Part shown: positions 1-5,813 of the stretch, one piece after another
Numbering within the stretch: the first letter of the stretch is position 1
How the letters are laid out: the number at the start of each line of letters is the position of its first letter
Source: Gammaproteobacteria bacterium
Lineage (GTDB): Bacteria; Pseudomonadota; Gammaproteobacteria; Pseudomonadales; Azotimanducaceae
Direction: 5' to 3'
Length of the DNA stretch: 5,916 nucleotides
Assembly: GCA_028821035.1 (NCBI GenBank)
Contig: JAPPHP010000257.1
Span: forward strand, 1-5,916
The notes under the pieces: model-generated
Told to the model about the DNA's origin: nothing
What the model saw: the letters and a program-made list of their open reading frames with translations, nothing else
Database searches by the model: none
Translations under genes and position numbers: made by a program

Positions 1-323
1 CTCTCGACGAGGTTGCCGTAGAAGCTGCCGGGCTCGTCGTCCGACGGCCAGAACAGCGGATCGTAGAGCATCGCCAGCTCGATCACGTGCGCTCCCGGCG
101 GACGGATGCCCTTCTCGATGTTCGGCGTGAAGCTGTCGAACTTCTGCGCCGTGGGCAGCACCAGCGTGCCTCCCTTCGGCGCGTCCGGGTTGACGTATTC
201 GAAGTGCGAGAACCCCTCCGGGTATTTCAGCTTGCCAAAGCTCGGGACGCCGTGGCTGAACCGCGGCTCCGAGGACGCGCTCGCCGTGAGCAGGGCGACG
301 CTCAGGAGCCAGGCGGCACGCAT
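1..323 (-). CDS. YejA-like ABC transporter periplasmic peptide-binding protein (N-terminal part)
   Basis: Only the first 107 codons are present; the gene runs off the left edge. The product begins with a short signal peptide (hydrophobic core about residues 4-14, likely cleavage after an A-S-A or S-S near 16-18). The mature start follows the YejA pattern of family 5 extracellular solute-binding proteins: SFGKLKYPEGFSHFEYVNP (28-46), then DAPKGGTL (47-54), FDSF (62-65) and LYDPLFWPSDDEPGSFYG (86-103). E. coli YejA has the closely similar stretches FNHFDYVNPAAPKGG and LYDTLFTTSDDEPGSYY. YejA captures oligopeptides in the periplasm for the YejBEF ABC importer, whose genes, if present, would lie beyond the left edge. 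The ATG at 323 is chosen because it opens a normal signal peptide. No clear Shine-Dalgarno precedes it, and an in-frame GTG six codons upstream would add a basic FRRRS n-region, so the start is uncertain. Family assignment is confident; the peptide specificity is unknown. Confidence 0.9.
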   Translation of the reverse strand, partial: MRAAWLLSVALLTASASSEPRFSHGVPSFGKLKYPEGFSHFEYVNPDAPKGGTLVLPTAQKFDSFTPNIEKGIRPPGAHVIELAMLYDPLFWPSDDEPGSFYGNLVE

Positions 324-417
324 GGATCGGCGGCGGAACACCCACTGATTGTGCACGATTGCGGGCGACGCGGCGGCCGGCCCCCAGGGCGGTTAGCGCG
401 GTTGCGCGAATCGTCAA

Positions 418-435
418 CCGCTAGTGAAATAGCGG
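418..435. repeat. Perfect 6-bp inverted repeat, possible operator or leader hairpin
   Basis: CCGCTA (418-423) and TAGCGG (430-435) are perfect complements around a six-base GTGAAA spacer. The element lies about 95 bases upstream of the peptide-binding protein start, where an operator or leader structure for that gene could sit. No T-tract follows on either strand, so a rho-independent terminator is unlikely. A 6-bp repeat may arise by chance, and the function is unassigned. Confidence 0.35.
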
Positions 436-496
436 CAGTGAACCGGGACGCTCCCCAAGCGCTCCAACCAGCGACCGCCGACCCACGGAGGTACCC

Positions 497-621
497 ATGC
501 AAACATCCCCGGTTACTGGCACAGGCAGTGGCGCGACCGGGACCGGTCACGGTACCGGCCGCGGGTCGCCGGCGCCGGGCCCCGACGGGTGCGCGGCATG
601 TTCGAGGAAGTCGACGCATAA
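497..621 (+). pseudogene. Doubtful small basic ORF, readable only with a one-base frame repair
   Basis: A good Shine-Dalgarno (ACGGAGGT, 485-492) stands five bases before an ATG at 497. As sequenced, that frame encodes a Gly/Thr-rich low-complexity peptide and then runs antisense into the VOC gene, which looks non-coding. If one base is missing in the AAA run at 501-503, the ATG instead opens a 41-residue protein ending at TAA 619-621. It would start MQNIPGYWHRQWRDRDRSRY, be rich in Arg, and end MFEEVDA. That frame has a much more G/C-biased third position and a more protein-like composition than the uncorrected one. I do not recognise the sequence. It could be a true small gene with a sequencing error, a degraded gene, or chance. 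The imperfect hairpin at 532-563 lies inside it. Confidence 0.2.
532..563. repeat. Imperfect 13-bp GC-rich inverted repeat
   Basis: The left arm (532-544) and right arm (551-563) pair over 11 of 13 positions: CGCG/CGCG, CCGG/CCGG and ACC/GGT, separated by two mismatches, around a six-base loop GGTCAC. It would fold stably in either RNA strand. For the minus-strand VOC transcript it lies about 90 bases past the stop codon, where it could stabilise a 3' end or aid termination. There is no T-tract, so it is not a classical terminator. Confidence 0.35.
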
Positions 622-652
622 GCGCCGGCGGGGCGGCCCGTGTTCCGGTCGA

Positions 653-1098
653 TCAGCCGCCCTTGACCATCTCGTCGAAACGCCGCTGCATCTCGCGCGG
701 GGAGACTTCCTCGATCTCGTGCCCGACGTTCCAGCGGTGCCCGGACGGATCCTTGAGGACTGCCGACCGCTCGCCGTAGAACTGGGTCGGTGGGCGGCGT
801 CTCCACCGTCGCGCCGGCCTCCGCCGCACGCTCGACCACGGCGTCGCAGTCGTCCACAGTGCAGGTGGATGGTCACCGGGGAGCCGCCCAGGTTGCCGGG
901 ACCCCGGACGCCGATCTCGGGGAACTCGTCGGCGAGCATCAGCGTTGCGCCGTCGAAGTCGAGTTCCGCGTGACCGACGCGGCCCCCCGGCTCCACCAGG
1001 CGGAACTTCTCGGTCGCGCCGAACGCTTCGCGGTAGAAACGGATCGCCGCGTCCGCGCCGTCGACGCACAGATAGGCGAACACTTCGTGCACGGCCAT
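653..1098 (-). pseudogene. VOC family (PhnB-like glyoxalase-fold) protein, reading frame broken twice
   Basis: Three consecutive frames join into one 147-residue protein typical in length and order for small PhnB-like VOC (glyoxalase/bleomycin resistance) proteins. Residues 1-80 are read from 1098 to 859 and include YLCVDGADAAIRFYREAFGA, GHAELDFDGATLMLADEFPE and LGGSPVTIHLH. Residues 81-104 (VDDCDAVVERAAEAGATVE, then TPPTD) are read from 857 to 786. Residues 105-147 (QFYGERSAVLKDPSGHRWNV and onward to MVKGG) are read from 784 to 653. The joins need removal of one extra base at about 858 and one in the GGG run at 784-786. The ATG at 1098 is preferred over that at 1104 because GAGGAG (1106-1111) sits seven bases before it. 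Proteins of this fold bind a metal and act on small molecules or confer drug tolerance; the substrate here is unknown. The gene could be a pseudogene or intact with sequence errors. It follows the AraC gene in the same direction after 82 bases. Confidence 0.8.
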
Positions 1099-1180
1099 CG
1101 GCATGCTCCTCAAAGTTTCGGTAGTTGCCCGGGGAAGCGTACGCCTGCCGGCCGCCCCCGTATTGCAGAAATTTGACCCG

Positions 1181-1984
1181 TCAGGCCGCCAGGTGCCCCG
1201 GGCGTTTGACGACACTCTTCCGGTAGACGCCGGGCGTGATCCCCGCCATGGCTCGGAACTCGCGCTGGAAGTGCGCCTGGTCGCTGTATCCGGCGAGGGC
1301 GGCAAGTGCGCTCGACGCCATGTCCCGGTCCAACAGGTCCGACGCCTGGCGAAAACGACAGATCCGCGCGTACTGCTTGGGCGATAGTCCCACCTGGCGG
1401 TCGAAGAGCGCGATGAAACGCCGGTGGCAGTAGCCGGTCCGCTCGACGACGTCGGCGACGCGCCGCCGGCGCGGCAGCTCCCGAAGCCCGTAGGCCACTA
1501 CCGGGTGCAGGACCGGAGCGAGCGGCAGTCGCGCCAGCAGGACGGTCTCCAGGGTCGTCAGCCGCGCCTCGTCCGAGTTCGCCCCGCATAGGTGCTCCAG
1601 CGCGTGCTCGGTGGCCGCCCTGCCCCACACGAACTCGAGGGACACGTGGCGATTGGCCAGCGCCGCGTTGGGGACTCCGAAGAGCAACTGCCCAGCACCG
1701 GGTTTCAGCAAGGCGCCAACGCTCGCCCCGGCCCGTGACAGCGACTTGACGTAGCCGCGCGTACGCGGCCCGGCGGCGACCGCGTGGCCGAAGGTCTCGC
1801 CCGCGCGATCTTCGGACCGCTCAGAGAAGCGAAACGGGGGCCCGCCCAGCCGCAAGGCCAAGTGCATCTCCGGTCCCGGCAGCAGCCGTTCCCAGCCGCC
1901 CTCCGCACTCCCGCCCGCGGGCGAGGCGGTCCACACCCGCGAAACGAACGGCGCGAGCGACGGGTGCGGGCGGCGGTTCAGCAT
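1181..1984 (-). CDS. AraC/XylS-family transcriptional regulator
   Basis: This 267-residue protein has a C-terminal AraC/XylS DNA-binding domain with two helix-turn-helix units. The first lies at about 176-197 (VADVVERTGYCHRRFIALFD). The second, with the family signature, lies at about 225-255 (LAALAGYSDQAHFQREFRAM, then AGITPGVYR). The N-terminal half (HPSLAPFVSRVW; LLPGPEMHLALRLG; LLKPGAGQLLFGVP) resembles the ligand-sensing domain of one-component AraC regulators of the DUF6597 type, a weaker match. The regulator should bind DNA near its target promoters and respond to an unknown small molecule. Its start lies only 10 bases after the crotonase stop and lacks a strong ribosome binding site, so it is probably translated from the upstream message by coupling. 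Likely targets are the SDR-crotonase operon it belongs to or the VOC gene just downstream; no operator could be identified. Confidence 0.92.
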   Translation of the reverse strand: MLNRRPHPSLAPFVSRVWTASPAGGSAEGGWERLLPGPEMHLALRLGGPPFRFSERSEDRAGETFGHAVAAGPRTRGYVKSLSRAGASVGALLKPGAGQLLFGVPNAALANRHVSLEFVWGRAATEHALEHLCGANSDEARLTTLETVLLARLPLAPVLHPVVAYGLRELPRRRRVADVVERTGYCHRRFIALFDRQVGLSPKQYARICRFRQASDLLDRDMASSALAALAGYSDQAHFQREFRAMAGITPGVYRKSVVKRPGHLAA

Positions 1985-1994
1985 GCGGCGAACA

Positions 1995-2804
1995 TCAGAC
2001 CGGCGACCCCCTCGGGAAATCCGGCTCGCGCTTCTCGCGCAGGGCCGCCAGCCCTTCCCTGCTCTCCGGCCCGAGGAAACCCAGCATCTCGAGCGCGGTC
2101 GACGCGTCGTAGGTCGGACCGGCGAGCCGCAGCCAGTTGTTCAGCGCGTACTTCGTCCAGCGGATGGCGTTCGGGGCGCCGCGCGCGAGCTTGCGCGCCA
2201 CTTCCATGGTCCGGTCGCCAAGTTCCCCGTCGTCGACGCAAAGCGAGATCAGGCCGATGCGCTCCGCCTCCTCCGCCGGCAGGCGGTCGCACGTCAGCAG
2301 GTAGTACTTCGCCTTCGCCATGCCGCACAGGAGCGGCCAGACGATGGCGGCGTGGTCGCCGGCCGCGACGCCCAGGCGCGTGTGGCCGTCCGTGATGAAG
2401 ACCGAGCGCGCGGCGATGGATACGTCGCACAGGAGCGCGGCCACGAGGCCGGCGCCGACGGCGGGGCCGTTGATCGACGAGATGGTGGGCTTGCCGCAGT
2501 CGATGACGTTGTAGACCAGGTCGCGCGCTTCCTTCCACGTGCCCACCAGGCTCGTGTAGTCGTTCATGTTGCGCTCGATCATGTCGAAGTCGCCCCCGGC
2601 GGAGAAGGCGCGGCCCTCCCCGGTGAGCACGACGCAGTCTATGTCCGGGTCTTCGTCGACCTCCCGCCACACGTACGTCAGTTCCCGGTGGCCAACGGCG
2701 TCGAGCGCGTTGAACCGCTCTGGCCGCGAGATGGTGATGCGCAGTATCCGCTCGTCCGGATAGTCGAACTTCAACCGCTCGTAACCCTGGTAGCGATCCG
2801 CCAT
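1995..2804 (-). CDS. Enoyl-CoA hydratase/isomerase (crotonase) family protein with atypical active site
   Basis: At 269 residues it has full crotonase length and order: RITISRPERFNALD (22-35), the oxyanion-hole strand GRAFSAGGDFDMIE (64-77), the second oxyanion segment INGPAVGAGLVAALLCD (111-127), LTCDRLPAEEAERIGLIS (170-187), and the C-terminal REGLAALREKREPDF (249-263). The family binds acyl-CoA thioesters and stabilises an enolate; the best-known members hydrate enoyl-CoA in beta-oxidation. By alignment from memory to rat mitochondrial crotonase, Glu144 corresponds to Val121 and Glu164 to His141, so both hydratase glutamates are missing. Asp150 in the segment GVAAGDHAAIVWP is a candidate acid/base, which is inference. 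It may therefore be an isomerase, hydrolase or other crotonase rather than a hydratase. A GGGAGG ribosome binding site stands just upstream of the ATG. It lies 24 bases after the SDR stop and 10 before the AraC start, consistent with one operon. Confidence 0.9.
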   Translation of the reverse strand: MADRYQGYERLKFDYPDERILRITISRPERFNALDAVGHRELTYVWREVDEDPDIDCVVLTGEGRAFSAGGDFDMIERNMNDYTSLVGTWKEARDLVYNVIDCGKPTISSINGPAVGAGLVAALLCDVSIAARSVFITDGHTRLGVAAGDHAAIVWPLLCGMAKAKYYLLTCDRLPAEEAERIGLISLCVDDGELGDRTMEVARKLARGAPNAIRWTKYALNNWLRLAGPTYDASTALEMLGFLGPESREGLAALREKREPDFPRGSPV

Positions 2805-2828
2805 GTTTCCTCCCTCCCCTCGATTCCC

Positions 2829-3653
2829 CTACTCGCCCTCGGCCATCCTCCGCTGCAACCGTCGCATGCCGTGCAGCCAGCGCTCGAGGTCGTTCGTCTT
2901 GCGTTCCATCCAGGTCTGCGCGATCGGATCGGTCAGGATCAGGAACCGCTCCTCGTGCACCGCGTCCAGGACCTGCCGGGCGACCTCCTCGGGTTCCTTG
3001 ACGGGGCCCACCGCCGACAGCGAGGCGTCGGACCGTCTGTCCCCCACCCGGGTGCGCGCCGTGGCGGCGCGGCCCGGGGCCGCCATCCCGGCGAGCATCG
3101 GCGTGTTCACGCCGAGGGGTGCGAGCAGGGAGACGCGTATGCCGCGATCGTGGTAGGCGATGGCCATCCACTCGGCCAGACCCACCACCGCGTGTTTCGT
3201 AACGGCGTAGGTCGCGTTGCCCTGGGACGTCAGGATGCCGGCCATGGACGCCGTGTGCAGGAGGTAGCCCGAGCCGCGCTCGAGCATGCCCGGCAGCACC
3301 GCGCGCACCGCGAACACGTGCGCCATCAGGTTGATGCGCCACTGCTCGTCCCAGACGTCGATGTCCGTGGTCAGCGGATCGCCGCCCGTCGCGACCGCGG
3401 CGTTGGAGAAGAACACGTCGACCGGCCCGAAACGCGCCTCCGTCTCCGCGACCAGGGCGTTCACGTCGGCTTCCCGGCCCACGTCGCAGTGCACCGCGTG
3501 GCCCCCGATGTCCCCAGCGACCGCGCTGGCCAGGTCGTCCTGCACGTCCGCGACGACCACGCGCGCTCCCTGGGCCGCGAAGCCGCGCGCGCACGCCGCG
3601 CCGATACCGCTCGCGGCGCCGGTCACGACTACCGTCCTGTCCCGCAGTTCCAT
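2829..3653 (-). CDS. SDR family NAD(P)-dependent oxidoreductase
   Basis: This 274-residue classical short-chain dehydrogenase/reductase has the cofactor motif TGAASGIG (11-18), an acidic Asp36 at the end of the second strand (VVVADV) that favours NAD(H), and CDV at 56-58. SNAA (83-86) stands in place of the usual NNAG. The catalytic tetrad is Asn108, Ser136 (HTASMAG), Tyr149 and Lys153 (YAVTK). The segment APLGVNTPM after the core replaces the usual PG-x-x-x-T. The C-terminal tail is Arg-rich (WLHGMRRLQRRM). SDRs interconvert alcohols and ketones in the cytoplasm; the substrate here is not evident. The ATG at 3653 is chosen because GGGAG lies seven bases upstream and the Rossmann strand begins right after it. 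An upstream ATG at 3707 would add 18 residues unlike the family. It is the first gene of the apparent SDR-crotonase-AraC operon, and its pairing with a crotonase suggests 3-hydroxyacyl or hydroxy-acid chemistry (inference). Confidence 0.94.
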   Translation of the reverse strand: MELRDRTVVVTGAASGIGAACARGFAAQGARVVVADVQDDLASAVAGDIGGHAVHCDVGREADVNALVAETEARFGPVDVFFSNAAVATGGDPLTTDIDVWDEQWRINLMAHVFAVRAVLPGMLERGSGYLLHTASMAGILTSQGNATYAVTKHAVVGLAEWMAIAYHDRGIRVSLLAPLGVNTPMLAGMAAPGRAATARTRVGDRRSDASLSAVGPVKEPEEVARQVLDAVHEERFLILTDPIAQTWMERKTNDLERWLHGMRRLQRRMAEGE

Positions 3654-3675
3654 TCGGTCGCTCCCATAGGGTGAT

Positions 3676-3688
3676 GCTCGGCAATATA
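3676..3688 (-). promoter_or_regulatory. Candidate -10 element for the SDR operon
   Basis: On the minus strand TATATT (3683-3688) is a good -10 hexamer, placed so that transcription would start near 3676, just ahead of the SDR ribosome binding site. No good -35 box lies at the standard spacing; the nearest (CTGACG, 3710-3715) is 21 bases away. The missing -35 would suit an activator-dependent promoter, such as one served by the AraC protein, but that is inference. Confidence 0.35.
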
Positions 3689-3706
3689 CGCGGTTTGCCC
3701 AGCCCA

Positions 3707-3736
3707 TTGCGTCAGCGCCACCCGCGCTCCTATAGA
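3707..3736 (+). promoter_or_regulatory. Candidate sigma70-type promoter for a leaderless rhomboid transcript
   Basis: TTGCGT (3707-3712) and TATAGA (3731-3736) are separated by 18 bases and match -35 and -10 consensus boxes at 4 of 6 and 5 of 6 positions. The predicted start point, about seven bases past the -10, falls at 3743-3745, on or next to the ATG of the rhomboid gene. No Shine-Dalgarno precedes that ATG. Together these suggest a leaderless mRNA. Confidence 0.45.
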
Positions 3737-3744
3737 CTTGCGGA

Positions 3745-4314
3745 ATGGGAAGCGTTGCGGCGCGCGCGATCGTGCTCCTCGCGAGTACGGGGCTGATCTG
3801 GGCGGTGTCTCTTTACGGGATCCTCCTGGATCCGGGCATGCTGTACGACCTTGCCCTCCTGCCGCGCCGGGCGGACGGGTTGCCCGGCGTCATCGGGATG
3901 CCCTTCGTACACCGGTCGTGGGCCCACCTGCTGGCGAATTCCGGTCCCCTGCTCGTGCTCGGCGCGCTCGTCCTGTTCCGCGGCGTGCGCTACTACCTGG
4001 CGGTGACGGCCACGATCGTCCTCGTGGGCGGCCTCGGGGTCTGGTTCCTCGGGCGCGACGCCGCCCACATCGGCTCGAGCGGCCTGGTTTTCGGCTTCGC
4101 GGCGTTTCTGGTCGTACGCGGGCTGTACGAGCGGCGGCCGGGATCGACGGTCATCGCGCTGCTCGTGTTCATCTTCTACGGGAGTCTCATCTGGGGCATC
4201 GTCCCGCAGGGGGACGGCACGTCCTGGGAGGCGCACCTCTTCGGGCTGCTCGCCGGGATGGCGGCCGCACGCGCCGCCGTGGCCCTCGAGCGTCCACCCG
4301 GCGACGACCCATGA
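3745..4314 (+). CDS. Rhomboid family intramembrane serine protease
   Basis: This 189-residue protein is almost all membrane, with about six hydrophobic segments: roughly 7-28, 62-79, 83-102, 109-126, 134-151 and 162-181. It is the minimal bacterial rhomboid core without an extra cytoplasmic domain. The catalytic dyad is visible: Ser112 in GSSG (110-113) and His164 in WEAHLFGLLAGM (161-172). HRSWAHLLANSG (56-67) matches the H-x-x-x-N element of the family, with His61 and Asn65 standing for GlpG His150 and Asn154, which form the oxyanion site. Rhomboids cut single-pass membrane proteins within or near the bilayer; the substrate is unknown. The ATG at 3745 has no ribosome binding site and lies at the predicted transcription start. 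Its stop overlaps the next gene's start as ATGA, so the two proteases are probably translated together. Confidence 0.93.
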   Translation: MGSVAARAIVLLASTGLIWAVSLYGILLDPGMLYDLALLPRRADGLPGVIGMPFVHRSWAHLLANSGPLLVLGALVLFRGVRYYLAVTATIVLVGGLGVWFLGRDAAHIGSSGLVFGFAAFLVVRGLYERRPGSTVIALLVFIFYGSLIWGIVPQGDGTSWEAHLFGLLAGMAAARAAVALERPPGDDP

Positions 4315-4952
4315 TCGTGCTGATCCAGCAGGGCGAGATCCTGCTCTTCGCGCTGCTGCTCGTCGCCCTGATCCTGTCCCTGACTTTCCATGAGTTCGGA
4401 CACGCCTTCGTCGCCAAGCTGTACGGCGACCCTACGGCCGAGCGCGCCGGGCGGCTCACGCTCAATCCCCTCGCCCACATCGACCTCATGGGCCTCGCGA
4501 TGGTGGTGCTGGTGGGTTTCGGATACGCGAAACCGGTCCCGACCGACCCGCGCAACTTCCGGTCGAAGCGCGCCGATCTCTGGGTTGCCGCGGCCGGTCC
4601 GGCCATGAACCTCCTGCTCGCCGCCGTCGCGTGGAACTTCTTCCTAGGCATGCGCATCGCGGGCGTGGAGTACTTCGCGGAGCCGGGACCGCAGACCTTC
4701 TTCGTGGTGCTCGTGCAGGTCAACCTGCTCCTCATGGTGTTCAACCTGATCCCGCTCGGTCCGCTGGACGGCCACTACATCCTCCCCCACTTCCTGCCGG
4801 CCGCGGCGGCGCGGACCTACCGGGAGTACAACCAGCGGTTCGGGGTGTATGCGCTGCTCGCGCTGATCGTCCTCGCCATCCTCGGCGTCCCGGTGTTCAG
4901 CTACGTGATGTCGATGGGCGCGGCGCTCCTGCCTTACATCACCTTCGTCTGA
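4311..4952 (+). CDS. Site-2 protease family (M50) intramembrane zinc metalloprotease
   Basis: The 213-residue membrane protein carries the zinc-binding motif HEFGH (27-31; ligands His27 and His31, catalytic Glu28) inside the first hydrophobic segment. The third ligand, Asp153, sits in NLIPLGPLDG (145-154). Other typical features are GRLTLNPLAHIDLMG (47-61), the segment KPVPTDPRNFR (74-84) and AAGPAMNLLLA (94-104). This is the compact S2P-M50-like form without a PDZ domain (YwhC type), distinct from RseP. Such enzymes cleave transmembrane segments, often to release a transcription factor; the substrate here is unknown. The ATG at 4311 overlaps the rhomboid TGA, and no strong ribosome binding site precedes it, which points to translational coupling. 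The frame stays open far upstream across the rhomboid gene, but that part is a GC-rich shadow. Function is well supported by motifs. Confidence 0.94.
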   Translation: MIVLIQQGEILLFALLLVALILSLTFHEFGHAFVAKLYGDPTAERAGRLTLNPLAHIDLMGLAMVVLVGFGYAKPVPTDPRNFRSKRADLWVAAAGPAMNLLLAAVAWNFFLGMRIAGVEYFAEPGPQTFFVVLVQVNLLLMVFNLIPLGPLDGHYILPHFLPAAAARTYREYNQRFGVYALLALIVLAILGVPVFSYVMSMGAALLPYITFV

Positions 4953-5081
4953 CACCCCCGGCAATCTCGCTCGCACCGACGGGCTGCCGGCGCACGCAAG
5001 TTGCGGACTTGTCCCACAGACTCCGCCAAGGGGCACCTCTACGCTCACGGTGTCAAAACCCGGCCCGCGAGAGGAAACCCC

Positions 5082-5699
5082 ATGTCCGCCAACGCACGAG
5101 ACGCCCACGCCGCAGCCAGGCTCCGCGAGCGGGTCGAGGCGGTCGCAAACCTGCTGGACCCCGGCACCGGCGCCGAGCAGGAGCGCGCCCGGGCCCTGCT
5201 CGCGGACCTCTTCGAGCGTCACGGCCACCAGTCCACCTTTCGCGCCCTGCGCAACGCCGCCACGGCCGGGCTCGACGTCCAGACCCTCGAGGCCATGATC
5301 GAACTGAAGGAGATCTGGGCGGCGCGGTCGGACTGGTGGTATCGCCGGTCCCGCGAAGGCGTCGTCGAGATGGAACGCGGACCCGCGGCGTTGTCGTGGA
5401 AACTGGCGCGCCGCGTGTGCCTGGCGCGGTGGCAGTACCCGCCCGAGTCGATGATCGAGGACGACTGGTTCGAGGAATGGCTGGCGGCGCCGCCCCGCTC
5501 CCCCGGGAACTACGACTTCGTCACGTTCGTCCAGGAGAAGATCGACGGGCGGGCGTCGGACGACCTCTACGCCGGCCTGCGGTTCCTCCACGGCGCCGCC
5601 GAGGCCCGAGGCGATCCGGACGCATGGCTCCTGCAATCCCTCGAGGGCGAGGTAGCGGGCGACGCCTGCCGCGGCGCCGTGTCCGACCTGCCGTTCTGA
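5082..5699 (+). CDS. Hypothetical protein of 205 residues, soluble, family not recognised
   Basis: I do not recognise the family. The ATG at 5082 is preceded by GAGAGGA with good spacing; a TTG at 5001 in the same frame lacks such a site. The protein has no signal peptide or membrane segment. Residues 1-80 look alpha-helical with many Arg, Glu and Ala (ERARALLADLFERHG, 34-48). The middle is rich in tryptophan (WWYRRSREGVVEMERG, 85-100; SWKLARRVCLARWQYP, 105-120). It continues DDWFEEWLAAPPRSPGNYDF (127-146), FVTFVQEKIDG (146-156), and a helical tail ending in SDLPF. No catalytic motif, zinc cluster or nucleotide-binding loop is visible. Codon bias and the ribosome binding site say it is a real gene. 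It lies 129 bases after the site-2 protease on the same strand, so a shared transcript is possible but not shown. Confidence 0.8.
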   Translation: MSANARDAHAAARLRERVEAVANLLDPGTGAEQERARALLADLFERHGHQSTFRALRNAATAGLDVQTLEAMIELKEIWAARSDWWYRRSREGVVEMERGPAALSWKLARRVCLARWQYPPESMIEDDWFEEWLAAPPRSPGNYDFVTFVQEKIDGRASDDLYAGLRFLHGAAEARGDPDAWLLQSLEGEVAGDACRGAVSDLPF

Positions 5700-5813
5700 C
5701 GTCCGGCGATGGCCAACGCACCACAGCCCGCGGACGGCAGGCCCCTGAGGCGAACTTGCCGGGGAGGTCTCGGCTCGGACACACTGCGCCCGCTGCCGCG
5801 GGAGGAAGCACTC

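Larger units (their letters stand above)
324..652. other. Gap of 329 bases without a confident gene
   Basis: This stretch lies between the start of the peptide-binding protein gene (reading left) and the stop of the broken VOC gene. It should contain the leader and promoter of the peptide-binding protein gene, but I see no convincing -35/-10 pair. It holds a perfect short hairpin (418-435), a longer imperfect GC-rich hairpin (532-563), and a ribosome binding site plus ATG at 487-499 that leads into a doubtful small ORF. No tRNA, rRNA or mobile-element ends are visible. Confidence 0.6.

Noticed and set aside
87..973. Plus-strand open frames across the peptide-binding protein start and the VOC gene
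   Set aside because: They are antisense to conserved proteins and have low-complexity compositions. Only the short 497-621 segment was kept, as doubtful.
1978..3684. Very long open frames on both strands (over 560 codons each) across the SDR and crotonase genes
   Set aside because: They are frame shadows in GC-rich DNA: their translations are dominated by Arg, Gly, Ala and Pro, and they overlap two genes with full family motifs.
3654..3707. Alternative SDR start at the ATG at 3707
   Set aside because: It adds 18 residues unlike SDR proteins and would span the likely promoter and ribosome binding site. The ATG at 3653 has GGGAG in place.
3738..4310. Upstream extension of the site-2 protease frame through the rhomboid gene
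   Set aside because: The extension is Arg-rich shadow sequence. The M50 family start fits the ATG at 4311 and the ATGA overlap.
4958..4990. Terminator after the site-2 protease gene (CCGGCA ... TGCCGG)
   Set aside because: The stem is only six pairs, the loop is 21 bases, and no T-tract follows.
4997..5011. Inverted repeat CAAGT-TGCGG-ACTTG upstream of the 205-residue protein gene
   Set aside because: Five-base arms are easily found by chance, and nothing nearby supports an operator.
5709..5813. Longer N-terminus for the right-edge SDR from the ATG at 5709
   Set aside because: The extra 35 residues have no SDR likeness and no ribosome binding site, while the ATG at 5814 has GGAGGA at good spacing.
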